A stretch of 60,232 bases of DNA from Gammaproteobacteria bacterium (lineage in GTDB: Bacteria; Pseudomonadota; Gammaproteobacteria; Pseudomonadales; Pseudohongiellaceae), in NCBI GenBank assembly GCA_024644515.1, contig JAHEHN010000002.1, positions 1-60,232 on the forward strand, written 5' to 3'. Within the stretch, counting starts at the first letter, position 1. Each line of letters starts with the position of its first letter. Position numbers and translations under genes: made by a program. Under the pieces are notes generated by a model. That model was given only the letters and a program-made list of their open reading frames with translations. It searched no databases and was not told the DNA's origin. Positions 46,521 to 56,949 of this stretch are shown in pieces.

Positions 46521-46847
46521 TCAGATACTGCTATCCAGGAATGCTGCTAATTGGGATTTTGATAATGCGCCAACTTTTTTGGCGTCTGCATTACCATTTT
46601 TAAACAGGATTAATGTAGGAATACCCTTAACATTATACTTGGGCGCTGTTTCAGGGTTTGCTTCCACATCAAGTTTGCAGATTTTTACTTTACCGGCATA
46701 TTCTTCAGCAATCTCTTCAAGTACCGGCGCTATCATTTTGCAGGGTCCGCACCATTCGGCCCAGAAATCAACGAGCACGGGGCCGGTTGCATTGAGGACA
46801 TCTTCTTCAAAACTGTCATCTGTTACGTGGGAGAGGTTTTCGCTCAT
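46521..46847 (-). CDS. trxA: thioredoxin 1
   Basis: 108 residues, the classic length. Active site W32-C33-G34-P35-C36 with [20 protein letters not shown], the buried Asp27, the cis-Pro loop [10 protein letters not shown] and Gly-rich ending. General cytosolic disulfide reductase, reduced by thioredoxin reductase. Upstream of rho as in E. coli and Pseudomonas. The stop lies within a small hairpin. Confidence 0.97.
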   Translation of the reverse strand: MSENLSHVTDDSFEEDVLNATGPVLVDFWAEWCGPCKMIAPVLEEIAEEYAGKVKICKLDVEANPETAPKYNVKGIPTLILFKNGNADAKKVGALSKSQLAAFLDSSI

Positions 46848-47015
46848 TGTGGTTTCCTTGAAATGGAGATTATTGAATTACGGAATCGTTCAGTTGGTTA
46901 ATAATAAGGGCAAATTGTGACTATTCAAGTGAATAAGCGCAATATTGCTGAAACTGTAATTGGCCAGTAGGATTACCCCGGCTAGTTCCAGCGTCTGCTC
47001 TTCCTTTTTATCGGG

Positions 47016-48059
<1,044 letters not shown>

Positions 48060-48226
48060 CTATTTCTGCTGTCCCCACTGTTTACCAGTAATATTGCCAG
48101 TCAATATGTCTATAAATAAGGGCGACACTATATAACATTACGCCGCACGGAGTAAGCTTTGAGGGTTTTTCCGGTCTGTTCTGCTACTGACCAAATTGCC
48201 CGCAAATCAAGATAATAAGAAAATCT

Positions 48227-50368
48227 ATGAGTATTAAAAAAGTAGTCCTGCTGGTCATTTTTCTTTCCCTGATCGCTCTGTTTTTTGTCCTTAATTTGCA
48301 GCAGATTTTCAACCTTGAGTATTTTCAGGCACAGCGTGATGTCATTCTTGCCTACAAGACGGAAAATTTCTGGCTTTCCAGCCTGATATATTTTCTGCTG
48401 TATATCATCGTTGCGGCCCTTTCCCTACCTGCCGCTGCCATTTTGACTATTGCCGGCGGCGCTGTTTTTGGCCTGGACTGGGGACTGCTGATGGTTTCTT
48501 TCGCCAGCACGATCGGTGCCACGCTGGCCTTTCTGCTTTCCAGAACCCTGCTCAGGGACTGGGTACAGACAAAGTTCGGCAGGTATCTCAAGCCTATCAA
48601 TGATGGTATCGAACGTGATGGTGCGTTTTACCTGTTTACCTTGCGTCTGATCCCTGTATTTCCGTTTTTTCTGGTTAATGCGCTGATGGCCCTTACTCCC
48701 ATCAGCACTCTGTCTTTTTATGTGGTGAGTCAGTTGGGCATGCTGTTTGGTACTGCGCTGTATGTGAATGTAGGCGCAGAGTTGGGAATGGCCACCAGTT
48801 TGCCGGATATTTTCAATATCGGCGTTATCAGGGCCGTGGTGGTGCTCGCCATCTTTCCCTGGCTGGCAAAACTGTTGCTCAGAATACTTAGGAATCGCAA
48901 AGTACTGGCACCCTGGAAAAAGTATAAACCGCGACATTTCAATACCAACATGGTGGTCATTGGGGCCGGCTCAGCAGGCCTGGTTACCGCCTATATTGCC
49001 GCGCTGGTCAAAGCCCGCGTAACTCTCATAGAAAAACATCAAATGGGTGGGGACTGCCTGAACACCGGCTGCGTTCCCAGCAAGGCCCTGATTCGCAGTG
49101 CCGGGGTTAATCATCTCATCAAGCGAGCCTCTGAATTTGGTCTGGAAGATGCCTCGGCCAGAGTGAATTTCAGTGCCGTGATGAAACGTATCAGGGAAGT
49201 TATCAAGACAATTGAGCCCCATGACTCCGTAGCGCGTTACAGCGAGCTCGGGGTAGATTGTGTTCAGGGGGAAGCTACTATTACCTCGCCCTGGACCGTG
49301 CAGGTCGGGGAGCAGCAAATTTCAACTCGCAATATAGTAATTGCCACTGGTGCCAGGCCCTGGGTACCGCCGATTCCCGGCTTGGAAAAAATGGATTATC
49401 TGACTTCGGATTCAATCTGGTCTCTTCATACCTTGCCGGATCGACTGCTGGTGATGGGGGGCGGTCCCATTGGCTGCGAGCTGGCACAGGCTTTCTCGCG
49501 ACTTGGCTCCAAAGTCACTATTGTGAACCGCTCTGATCGAATTCTACCCCGTGAGGATGTGGATGTTTCCGAGTTCATCAGTGAGCGTTTTATAGCAGAA
49601 GGAATAGAGGTCATTACTTCCCGGGAAGTAGAAGGCTTCATGCAGTCCGATGGCAACAGGTTTGCTATTACCAGCGGCGCTGACGGTGAATTACATATTC
49701 CCTTTGATCAGGTGCTGGTGGCGGTAGGCCGAAAAGCCAATACAGAACACCTTGGCCTGGAAACCCTCGACGTCGTGTTAAACGCCAATGGCACAGTCAA
49801 GGTTAACGAGTACCTGCAAACCAATTACCCGAATATTTTTGCCTGCGGTGATGTGGCCGGGCCTTACCAGTTTACCCACATGGCGTCTTTTCAGGCCTGG
49901 TTTGCGGCGGTAAACAGCCTGTTTGGTGTCTTTAAAAAGTTCCGCATCCATTACAGCGCCGTGCCCTGGGCGACGTTTATTGATCCTGAAGTTGCCAGGG
50001 TTGGTCTTAATGAACTTGAGGCAGAAGAAAAAGGTATCAAGGTTGAAGTAACCCGCTACGGTATTGATGATCTTGACCGTGCCATTGCCGATAGCGAAGC
50101 CGTCGGCTATGTCAAAGTGCTGACGGTACCGGGCAAGGATAAAATTCTGGGAGCCACAATAGTTGGATACCATGCCTCAGAATTAATTAATGAATTTATT
50201 CTGGCCATGACCCATGGACTGGGATTGAAAAAAATTATGGCAAGCATTCATATTTATCCAACACTTTCCGAAAGCGGCAAGTTTGCCGCTGGTGAGTGGC
50301 GCAAGAATAATGCGCCGCGGTGGATCATGCCTTATCTTGAGAAGTTTCACCGTTGGCGTCGCGGTTAA
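48227..50368 (+). CDS. TVP38/TMEM64 membrane domain fused to FAD-dependent disulfide oxidoreductase
   Basis: 713 residues. Residues 1-230 form a TVP38/TMEM64 (VTT) domain with about six membrane segments, including TIAGGAVFGLDWGLLMVSFA and RLIPVFPFFLVNALMALTPI. From about 240 a complete class I pyridine nucleotide-disulfide oxidoreductase follows: FAD-binding VVIGAGSAGLVTAYIAAL, redox pair C277 and C282 in GGDCLNTGCVPSK, NAD(P)-binding LLVMGGGPIGCELAQAFSRLG, FACGDVAGPYQFTH and the C-terminal HIYPTLSES dimer motif with active His. The best resemblance is to mercuric-reductase-like proteins, but there is no N-terminal metal-binding domain or C-terminal Cys pair. The electron acceptor is unknown. 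The ArsM-like gene follows 174 bases downstream. Confidence 0.9.
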   Translation: MSIKKVVLLVIFLSLIALFFVLNLQQIFNLEYFQAQRDVILAYKTENFWLSSLIYFLLYIIVAALSLPAAAILTIAGGAVFGLDWGLLMVSFASTIGATLAFLLSRTLLRDWVQTKFGRYLKPINDGIERDGAFYLFTLRLIPVFPFFLVNALMALTPISTLSFYVVSQLGMLFGTALYVNVGAELGMATSLPDIFNIGVIRAVVVLAIFPWLAKLLLRILRNRKVLAPWKKYKPRHFNTNMVVIGAGSAGLVTAYIAALVKARVTLIEKHQMGGDCLNTGCVPSKALIRSAGVNHLIKRASEFGLEDASARVNFSAVMKRIREVIKTIEPHDSVARYSELGVDCVQGEATITSPWTVQVGEQQISTRNIVIATGARPWVPPIPGLEKMDYLTSDSIWSLHTLPDRLLVMGGGPIGCELAQAFSRLGSKVTIVNRSDRILPREDVDVSEFISERFIAEGIEVITSREVEGFMQSDGNRFAITSGADGELHIPFDQVLVAVGRKANTEHLGLETLDVVLNANGTVKVNEYLQTNYPNIFACGDVAGPYQFTHMASFQAWFAAVNSLFGVFKKFRIHYSAVPWATFIDPEVARVGLNELEAEEKGIKVEVTRYGIDDLDRAIADSEAVGYVKVLTVPGKDKILGATIVGYHASELINEFILAMTHGLGLKKIMASIHIYPTLSESGKFAAGEWRKNNAPRWIMPYLEKFHRWRRG

Positions 50369-50372
50369 AACA

Positions 50373-50393
50373 GTTACAAGTTACAAGTCGCAA
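50373..50393. repeat. heptamer tandem repeat (GTTACAA)2 plus GTCGCAA
   Basis: Three 7-base units, GTTACAA, GTTACAA, GTCGCAA, start five bases after the stop codon of the TVP38-FAD gene. The orientation is CAAG-type, as after hemY. Confidence 0.75.
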
Positions 50394-50440
50394 GCGGGAA
50401 AAAAGATAAAAGAAAAAGGATAAGAGAAAAAGGACAAAAG
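50394..50440. repeat. purine-rich 14-base-periodic element
   Basis: After GCGGGAA the run reads AAAAGATAAAAGAA, AAAGGATAAGAGAA, AAAGGACAAAAGAG, three similar 14-base blocks. It follows the heptamer array directly and resembles 43160-43190. A small perfect hairpin ACAGC-TTTTG-GCTGT stands at 50471-50485 further on. Confidence 0.6.
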
Positions 50441-50542
50441 AGAGCGGGGCAGATAGTCTGGCAGGCCGGATACAGCTTTTGGCTGTCATTCGACAGAGAC
50501 TTAAAAAGTGCTGGAAAATATAAATTGTCTGGAGATTGAATT

Positions 50543-51664
50543 GTGAACACAGAATCCAAAGTTTCAGAGCGTTATGCTCAAGGGGCTAAAGAAGTTGAGC
50601 CAAGTCTCTGTTGTCCGGTTGAATACGATGTGGGCCTGCTTGAGCTGTTACCACGTGAAATTATCGACAAGGACTATGGTTGTGGTGATCCCTCCCGCTA
50701 TGTCAAGACAGACGACACAGTACTGGATCTTGGCAGCGGCGGCGGAAAAATCTGTTATATGGCGGCGCAACTTGTTGGCGATAATGGCCATGTCATTGGC
50801 GTCGACATGACCGACGAAATGCTGGCTCTGGCTAGAAAATATCAAGCTGAAATGGCGCAGAAACTTGGCGCTGACAAAGTCAGTTTTCGCAAGGGTTATA
50901 TTCAGGATCTGGCCCTGAACCTCGAGGCGCGGGAAGCCTTTCTGGCGCAAAATCCGGGAATTGATAGCAGTGATCCGGCGGCTTTGAGCGCCTGGGAAAA
51001 CAAACAGAAAGAAAGCAGCCCGCTGGTTGCAGATGCCAGTGTTGATATCGTGGTGAGCAACTGCGTGTTGAACCTGGTAGATGAAAAGCACCGTAGCCAG
51101 ATGATCAGTGAAATCTTTCGTGTGCTCAAGCCAGGAGGCAGGGTCGCTATTTCAGATATCGTGTCTGATGAATTTGTACCACAGCATCTTAAAGATGATG
51201 CGCGCCTATGGAGCGGCTGTATTTCAGGTGCTTTTCAGGAAAAGGAATTTACTCAGGTCTTCCTCGATGCAGGCTTCATTGATGTGGCTTATGATAAATG
51301 GGATGAAGATCCCTGGCAGGTAGTAGAAGGAATCGAGTTTCGTTCTGTCACGGTGATGGCGAATAAACCGGCTCAGGATCCTGTGGATCATGGACATACC
51401 GTAATCTATCGTGGTCCTTTTGCAGAATTAAAGGATAACAATGGCGTCACTTATCCCAGGGGAAGTCGTATTGCTGTGGACGCTAATACTTTTCAAAATC
51501 TGCAGGATGGCATGGCAAAAGACAGTTTTATTTTTATTGAGCCGTCAGCGGATTCTGGAAATAATGATGCGAATCCTCTTGCTGCTGCCAGATCAAGATC
51601 AGCCGCGCAGAACAAAGGGCGCAGTCATATTACCGGGGGCAAGAAAAAGAATTCCTGCTGCTAG
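50543..51664 (+). CDS. ArsM-like SAM-dependent methyltransferase (arsenite methyltransferase family)
   Basis: 373 residues from GTG 50543, behind GGAG. SAM motif I is VLDLGSGGGKICYMAA (about 60-75). The three catalytic Cys of ArsM have counterparts at C71, C174 (VSNCVLNLVD) and C226 (LWSGCISGA), almost the numbering of the algal enzyme (72, 174, 224). There are also C23-C24, YGCGDP at 45-50 and a terminal SCC. A helical insertion of about 30 residues (about 126-160) separates YIQDL from the C174 strand. The C-terminal part TVIYRGPFAELKDNNGVTYPRG is family-typical. It likely methylates As(III); no arsR, arsenite pump or radical-SAM partner is visible. Confidence 0.8.
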   Translation: MNTESKVSERYAQGAKEVEPSLCCPVEYDVGLLELLPREIIDKDYGCGDPSRYVKTDDTVLDLGSGGGKICYMAAQLVGDNGHVIGVDMTDEMLALARKYQAEMAQKLGADKVSFRKGYIQDLALNLEAREAFLAQNPGIDSSDPAALSAWENKQKESSPLVADASVDIVVSNCVLNLVDEKHRSQMISEIFRVLKPGGRVAISDIVSDEFVPQHLKDDARLWSGCISGAFQEKEFTQVFLDAGFIDVAYDKWDEDPWQVVEGIEFRSVTVMANKPAQDPVDHGHTVIYRGPFAELKDNNGVTYPRGSRIAVDANTFQNLQDGMAKDSFIFIEPSADSGNNDANPLAAARSRSAAQNKGRSHITGGKKKNSCC

Positions 51665-51674
51665 GTTTTTAACT

Positions 51675-51893
51675 TCAGGCCAGGGAATCATCTTCCACTT
51701 TAGACAAGTGACTGTTTGCGCTGCTTTTTTTGCTCCTGAAAATTCTGACCCAGAAGACAAGTTCAAAAGCTGCTCCAAGCAATAAAAACACTTTAAAACC
51801 CGGGGCATGACCAAGGCCATAGAAAATGAAGGCAAGTATCAGAAAGCTGAAAGTCACCAGCAGACGTTGCCATGCTTGAAGCGACAACGACAT
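51675..51893 (-). CDS. small two-helix membrane protein
   Basis: 72 residues with two hydrophobic helices (about 9-27 and 32-49) joined by a short GHAPGF turn, then a basic IFRSKKSS and an acidic tail. No family recognised. It begins three bases after the rsd stop on the same strand and so is probably translated from the rsd transcript. Confidence is moderate because it is short. Confidence 0.5.
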   Translation of the reverse strand: MSLSLQAWQRLLVTFSFLILAFIFYGLGHAPGFKVFLLLGAAFELVFWVRIFRSKKSSANSHLSKVEDDSLA

Positions 51894-51896
51894 AAT

Positions 51897-52340
51897 CTAG
51901 CGGGTCAGTTCCAGCAGCTGATCTTCAAGGGCAAAGCGAAGTGTTAGTGCATTATCCAGTCTGGCCAGATCAACGGGCAGCGATGCATCTTCGGAAGAAT
52001 GCGTCAGCTCATCCTTGTATTTTTCGTTAAAACTCAGGGCGAGGTCCGTAGTGTTTTCGATACTCTGGTAAATATTATCCAGCAACTCCCTGTGCACTTC
52101 CAGTTGCTCTGTGCTGTCATGCAGCAGTTTTTCATACACTTCAAAATGGCCGGCGGAGATATAGTCCATCAGCGATTCGCAAAAATTTTCTATGGGGAAA
52201 TCCTGTTCTTCCAACTGAAGCGCGTGATCTGAATACAGCGATTCATCCAGGTTTTCGTGGATTGCCTCGCGCTGATTTTTCCAGCGCGTGATAATGGCTT
52301 CGATTTCCTTACGTCTGGCAGCAGAAATATTTCGGTTCAT
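51897..52340 (-). CDS. rsd: Rsd/AlgQ anti-sigma-70 factor
   Basis: 147 residues, all helical. The signature FCESLMDYISAGHFEVYEKLL (about 53-73) is almost that of E. coli Rsd, and RFALEDQLLELT closes the protein as RFVLEDKLI does in Rsd. Rsd/AlgQ binds sigma-70 region 4 in slow growth and shifts RNA polymerase to alternative sigma factors; in Pseudomonas it also affects alginate and siderophore genes. Neighbouring dsbB upstream matches the algQ-dsbH pair of Pseudomonas. Confidence 0.9.
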   Translation of the reverse strand: MNRNISAARRKEIEAIITRWKNQREAIHENLDESLYSDHALQLEEQDFPIENFCESLMDYISAGHFEVYEKLLHDSTEQLEVHRELLDNIYQSIENTTDLALSFNEKYKDELTHSSEDASLPVDLARLDNALTLRFALEDQLLELTR

Positions 52341-52539
52341 TGTGATTCCTTTTTTTATTTTCTTTTTTTCTCTTGATTTTTAAATTGGCTTTTCCATCTG
52401 CCTTCACTTTTATCAAGCTCTTGCAATGTGCATTGCCATTTTTAATAAACCAGCGGGAAACGCAAAACCCTACCAGTATCCTAGGTCAGGTTTTTCACAA
52501 TAGCCAGAAATATGGCGATTAACTGTAAGCGGAGAGTGC

Positions 52540-53052
52540 CTACTTGCGGAAGGCTTGCCAGATACAGACCCCGGCCAGGGCAGTAAAGCCCACCAGACTC
52601 CATTGGGGAATGCTCATCCCGATGACGGGATCCTGCCAGGCGATTTCTGCACAATTGCCATCACCGGTAAACATGGTGGCCAGTGCTTCGGTTAGAGGAA
52701 ACTCCTGGAACATATAGGCGACACTGGGTCCGCAGGCAGGAACCTGGTCTTTGGGTAAGTGCTGCAGCCAGATTTGACGAATGGCAAAACCGCCGCCGGC
52801 TGCGGCAAACAGCGCGGCCAATAAACCATATACCACTTTACCAGTCCCCCTGGGGTTATGGATAAAGGCAATTAACGAGGTTAAGCCTGCCATAACAAAG
52901 AAAAACCGCTGGGTCATGCATAATGGACAGGGCTCCAGCATCATTACTTTTTCCATGTACATGGCGATAGCCAGCAGCGTGACACAAAACAGGAAGATGT
53001 AGAGATAGAGCAAGCGTGTCTGTAACAGTTTTTCTAGCATAGGATTATTCAT
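52540..53052 (-). CDS. dsbB: disulfide bond formation protein DsbB
   Basis: 170 residues with four membrane helices. The first periplasmic Cys pair is C42-P-L-C45 (EPCPLCMTQR). The second pair is C107 (QVPACGPSV) and C134 (DGNCAEIAW). It re-oxidises DsbA and passes electrons to quinone; the essential Arg follows the first pair (TQRF). Length and spacing are normal. It lies 21 bases downstream of gshA. Confidence 0.94.
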   Translation of the reverse strand: MNNPMLEKLLQTRLLYLYIFLFCVTLLAIAMYMEKVMMLEPCPLCMTQRFFFVMAGLTSLIAFIHNPRGTGKVVYGLLAALFAAAGGGFAIRQIWLQHLPKDQVPACGPSVAYMFQEFPLTEALATMFTGDGNCAEIAWQDPVIGMSIPQWSLVGFTALAGVCIWQAFRK

Positions 53053-53073
53053 AATTGGATTAATACTGGGTTT

Positions 53074-54642
53074 TTATGAAGCATTCATTTTCTTCAGGTA
53101 AGTTTCAAAATCAACCGTATCTGAAGATTCTATCGCTTCCCTTTCAAGATTGGATTTTTCAGACATTTCTTTCAGTGAGTTCAGCTTTTTTTCATCCAGT
53201 GTTTGAGCACGGAAGTAATCGCTGTTAGCAAGAGACTGATTCATGGCAAAAGTAAAATAAGGTGTTTTTAATTCATCCATGCGCTGTAGAATTTTTGCCG
53301 AGGGAGTCAGTGCGCTGTCCTCAACTTTTGCAAGTTGTGCCTGGGTAGCTTTGCCGTGAACTGCATCACGGTGAATGTCGTCCAATAATCCTGAAATCTC
53401 AAGTGTTTCACCGAGAATTTCTTCTGCCCAATCCTGCAGGGGAATTAATTTTCCGGTACTGCTAAGTTTCAGCCCTGGTTCCCTGCCACGATTAACGACA
53501 GTCCTCAGATTCTGTTCAATTTCAGTATATTCATCGGAATCGGAAGGTCGACTTTTGCGCAGTAAGCAGAATAAAAGAAAGCTGTTAAGAAAGTATATTT
53601 CCTCGTTATCAATACCAACCGGCAGGAAGGGATTAAGATCCAGACAGCGAACTTCAATATATTCAACCCCCTGTTCGCGCAAAACCTTTACTGGCCTTAA
53701 GCCTGAAGAGGTTACCCGTTTGGGTCGTATAGTGCTGTAAAACTCGTTCTCAATTTGCAGGATGTTGTCATTAAGTTGTTTGAACTGGCCATTTTCCGGT
53801 GCAAACTTTTTATAGGGTCCATAGGGCGTTTTAATCGCACTGGTTAGATCATTCGCATAGTTTTCCAGATTATTGTAACTGACATAAAGACCAGCCTGTG
53901 CATCACTGGTGTAGCCAAGTTCGCCCATTCTCAGGCAGGTACCATAAGGCATATAAAGCGAGCCATGGTCATATTCTTCAAGGCCATGGTGTTTGTTGTT
54001 TCGAACAAAACTCTTGCACACTGCCGGGGATGCACCAAACAAATAAAGTAGCAACCAGGAATAGCGACGAAAATTTCGGATCAGATTGAAATACTGTTCG
54101 GTTTTGAAATCCTGTAGAGATAACCCTGAGTGATTCAGGTCTTTATATAACTCCCAAAAACTATCCGGCAATGAAAAATTGAAATGGATGCCAGCGATGG
54201 TTTGCATCGCTCGCCCATAGCGATAACTCAGCCCCATGCGGTACAGCGTTTTCAGCTTTGCCACATTGGATGAACCGTATTGTGCCAGGGGAATTTTGCT
54301 GTCGTCATCCAGCACACAGGGCATGCTCGAGGTCCACAGCAGCTCTTCCCGATCCATCTGGGTAAACAGAAAGGTATGCAGGTCTGCCATATAGTCCAGA
54401 CATTTATCGGGAGAATGAAAAACCGGTGTAATAAATTCGAGCAAGGCCTCGGAAAAGTCCGTGGTTATGCTGGGATGGGTAAGTGGAGAGCCGAGGCCAG
54501 CCGGGTGCAAGCTCTGGGCAATATGACCTTGCGGATTTACGCGCAGGCTTTCCTTTTCTATGCCGATACCAATATCAGAGAGGCAACCTATTTTGGAGGA
54601 CTCGGTGAGCTGGCTCAGGCGCTGCTTCAATTGATCCGGCAA
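53074..54642 (-). CDS. gshA: glutamate-cysteine ligase
   Basis: 522 residues, the E. coli-type GshA. It makes gamma-glutamylcysteine. Motifs: GIGIEKESLRVNPQGHIAQS with the metal-binding Glu, THPSITTDFSEALLEFITP, LYRMGLSYRYGRAMQTIAGIHFNFS and YIEVRCLDLNPFLPVGID. The sequence is complete to the C-terminal helical tail. gshB is elsewhere in this window. The upstream hslR gene ends 276 bases before its start; that gap has no gene. Confidence 0.96.
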   Translation of the reverse strand: MPDQLKQRLSQLTESSKIGCLSDIGIGIEKESLRVNPQGHIAQSLHPAGLGSPLTHPSITTDFSEALLEFITPVFHSPDKCLDYMADLHTFLFTQMDREELLWTSSMPCVLDDDSKIPLAQYGSSNVAKLKTLYRMGLSYRYGRAMQTIAGIHFNFSLPDSFWELYKDLNHSGLSLQDFKTEQYFNLIRNFRRYSWLLLYLFGASPAVCKSFVRNNKHHGLEEYDHGSLYMPYGTCLRMGELGYTSDAQAGLYVSYNNLENYANDLTSAIKTPYGPYKKFAPENGQFKQLNDNILQIENEFYSTIRPKRVTSSGLRPVKVLREQGVEYIEVRCLDLNPFLPVGIDNEEIYFLNSFLLFCLLRKSRPSDSDEYTEIEQNLRTVVNRGREPGLKLSSTGKLIPLQDWAEEILGETLEISGLLDDIHRDAVHGKATQAQLAKVEDSALTPSAKILQRMDELKTPYFTFAMNQSLANSDYFRAQTLDEKKLNSLKEMSEKSNLEREAIESSDTVDFETYLKKMNAS

Positions 54643-54918
54643 AGCAAAATTCCTGAATAGTAATTAATGAATATTCGGTTGCTCTTGTACATTACAGTCG
54701 TCGCTTAAATAGTAACAATAATATTCGTATTATTGGCTATTTAATTGCAGTAACTTATTAATATTGTTGGGGATTTACTGCAGGATTTTGTGCCCGGGAA
54801 ACTGTGGGTGTGGATTATGCCATAGATACCAGCGTCTGGATAATTCAATTATCCATTTTTTGTGGTGCCAGGTTGCCTCTAAAACCGGCTTATCCCCCGT
54901 CTTTGGAAAAACAGCTAC

Positions 54919-55335
54919 TCAGGTTTCGTTGGTTTCTCTTTTAAAGCGATGAATCTTGCGACGATCCTGTTTGGTGGGGCGCCCACTGGCAAGCGGATTC
55001 ATGTCACGTTGAAGTTTTCGCTGTTCGGCATGGAGTCTGCGTTTTTCTATACTTTCCGCACTTTCTTCATAGAGCAGAGCAGCCTGGGCAGCACCGCCAC
55101 GTTTGTCCGACAGTCCTGTAATGGTAACCGTTTTTTCATCCCAGCCCTGTCGAATTTCAAGCACACTGCCCAACTCAATGTCGCGGCTACTTTTAGTTCG
55201 TGCGCCGTTGCAGTGGACCTTGCCGCCTTCAATAGCCTGTTTTGCCATGGATCGGGTTTTATAGAATCGGGCAGCCCAGAGCCATTTGTCGAGGCGGACC
55301 TTGGTAGTGGAATTTGATTTATCGTGTTGGCTCAT
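54919..55335 (-). CDS. hslR: Hsp15-like S4-domain RNA-binding protein
   Basis: 138 residues. An N-terminal S4 domain (VRLDKWLWAARFYKTRSMAK, then GGKVHCNGARTKSSRDI) and a basic C-terminal tail (LASGRPTKQDRRKIHRFKRE) match HslR/Hsp15. It recognises stalled 50S subunits carrying peptidyl-tRNA and aids their rescue. It begins 22 bases after yrfG, the usual partner. Confidence 0.93.
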   Translation of the reverse strand: MSQHDKSNSTTKVRLDKWLWAARFYKTRSMAKQAIEGGKVHCNGARTKSSRDIELGSVLEIRQGWDEKTVTITGLSDKRGGAAQAALLYEESAESIEKRRLHAEQRKLQRDMNPLASGRPTKQDRRKIHRFKRETNET

Positions 55336-55357
55336 AATTCTTGCGCCGGGATCTGGA

Positions 55358-56017
55358 TTAAAGTCCTGCAGTCATTAATTCATCAAGATGGACAATGCCA
55401 TTGAAATGGGAAGCCTCCCGTGGATCTATTCCAGAGTCCGGATGTAATACCTGAACCAGCTGGCCTACTCCGCCGCGTTTTGCGCATTCCAGCACCGGCA
55501 TGCTGTCATCAATAAACAGCGCGCGGGAAAGCTCAAATTTTTCGCGCTCTTCAAGTTTTTCCCAGAAACCATCATTTTCCTTGGCAAGATTAAACTCATG
55601 GGAACTGATCATAACCTCAAGATGCTGATCCAGTCCTGAGGCCGCCACCTTGATCGCCAGTGCTTTGGGGTGAGCATTGGTGAGCAGCACGATGTTTTTA
55701 TCCAGGCTTTTGAGAAAGGCCAGAAATTCAGGGCAGTGGGGTCGCATGCGGATTAAATGACGCACTTCCTTTTTTAAGGCCTCGACATCCAGGTCCAACT
55801 GGTCAGACCAGTGATCCAGGCAATACCAGAGCAGACTGCCATGGGTAGCTTCTGACATTTTCTGCAGGGTTTGCCGTGCTTCTGCCAGGGGGATGTCACG
55901 GTGCTGGGCGACTCTGGCGGGAAGGAATTCCAGCCAGAAATAATTATCAAAACTTAAATCCAGCAAGGTGCCATCCATATCAAGTAGCACGGTATCAACT
56001 TCTGTCCAGTTCACCAT
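55358..56017 (-). CDS. yrfG: HAD-family GMP/IMP nucleotidase YrfG
   Basis: 219 residues. HAD motif I is DTVLLDMDGTLLDL (Asp nucleophile and acid/base Asp), motif II NIVLLTNAHPKAL, motif III Lys in the FNLAKENDGFWEKL region, and motif IV LSRALFIDDSMPVL. Cap region and length match YrfG, which in E. coli hydrolyses GMP and IMP. yrfG-hslR is a conserved pair. Divergent from cysQ. Confidence 0.9.
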   Translation of the reverse strand: MVNWTEVDTVLLDMDGTLLDLSFDNYFWLEFLPARVAQHRDIPLAEARQTLQKMSEATHGSLLWYCLDHWSDQLDLDVEALKKEVRHLIRMRPHCPEFLAFLKSLDKNIVLLTNAHPKALAIKVAASGLDQHLEVMISSHEFNLAKENDGFWEKLEEREKFELSRALFIDDSMPVLECAKRGGVGQLVQVLHPDSGIDPREASHFNGIVHLDELMTAGL

Positions 56018-56122
56018 AATGGAATTTCAAACAAGTCGTGAAAACATCTATTATAATCGACTGCGATTTTAATGCTCTTTATAGTGGGAATTTTATTTTA
56101 GAAATATGCGGGGAAACAGCAA

Positions 56123-56917
56123 ATGATACTGGATGATCTAAAAATTATTGCCCGGGATGCTGGCAAAGCCATTATCGAGGTTTATGATCGTGATGAAGAA
56201 ATAACGATTACCACCAAGGATAATGATTCCCCGCTTACTGAAGCTGATCTTGCTGCCCACCGAATTATTGTCGATGCACTGCGTGAACTGACTCCGGCGT
56301 TACCAATTCTCTCTGAAGAATCAAAGGCTGTTTCCTGGGAAGAAATACAGTGCTGGGAAACCTATTGGTTGGTAGATCCGCTTGATGGCACCAAGGAATT
56401 CATCAATCGCAATGGCGAGTTTACAGTGAATATAGCCCTGATTGATAACGGCCGTCCGGTCATGGGGGTGGTCTATGTACCGGTACTGGATATTATGTAC
56501 TACGGCAGTGGCGACGGTGCATTCAAGGAAGAAAATGGAAAAACTGAAGCCATTGAAACTGCCAAAATAGACGCTAACCAGCACACTGTAGCCATAGTCG
56601 CCAGTCGCAGTCACAAGGGTGACGAACTGGAAGCCTGGCTGGAACGGGTTGCTGTGCGTTTTCCGCAACTGGAACTCGTCAGCATGGGGAGTTCGCTGAA
56701 AATCTGTTTGGTGGCGGAAGGACGAGCTGATATCTATCCGCGCCTGGCATTGACGTCAGAGTGGGATACTGCGGCGGCCCAGGCGATCCTGGAAGCAGCG
56801 GGGGGAATACTGACGGATACTGACTTTACCATTTATCGCTACAATCAAAAGGAAGAGATTCTAAATCCCTATTTCTTTGCCATTGGTGATCGGCAATTTG
56901 ACTGGCCTGGAATCTGA
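56123..56917 (+). CDS. cysQ: 3'(2'),5'-bisphosphate nucleotidase
   Basis: 264 residues of the Li+-sensitive inositol-monophosphatase-like family. Metal ligands: LPILSEESKAV (Glu), YWLVDPLDGTKEFINRNGEF (DPLDGTKEF, about 89-104) and SEWDTAAAQAILEAAGG (C-terminal Asp). It hydrolyses 3'-phosphoadenosine-5'-phosphate from sulfate assimilation. It converges on the truncated Sel1 gene with 32 bases between. Confidence 0.95.
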   Translation: MILDDLKIIARDAGKAIIEVYDRDEEITITTKDNDSPLTEADLAAHRIIVDALRELTPALPILSEESKAVSWEEIQCWETYWLVDPLDGTKEFINRNGEFTVNIALIDNGRPVMGVVYVPVLDIMYYGSGDGAFKEENGKTEAIETAKIDANQHTVAIVASRSHKGDELEAWLERVAVRFPQLELVSMGSSLKICLVAEGRADIYPRLALTSEWDTAAAQAILEAAGGILTDTDFTIYRYNQKEEILNPYFFAIGDRQFDWPGI

Positions 56918-56949
56918 GTCTGGGCAGAGGCTATACAGGTTACTGAAGT

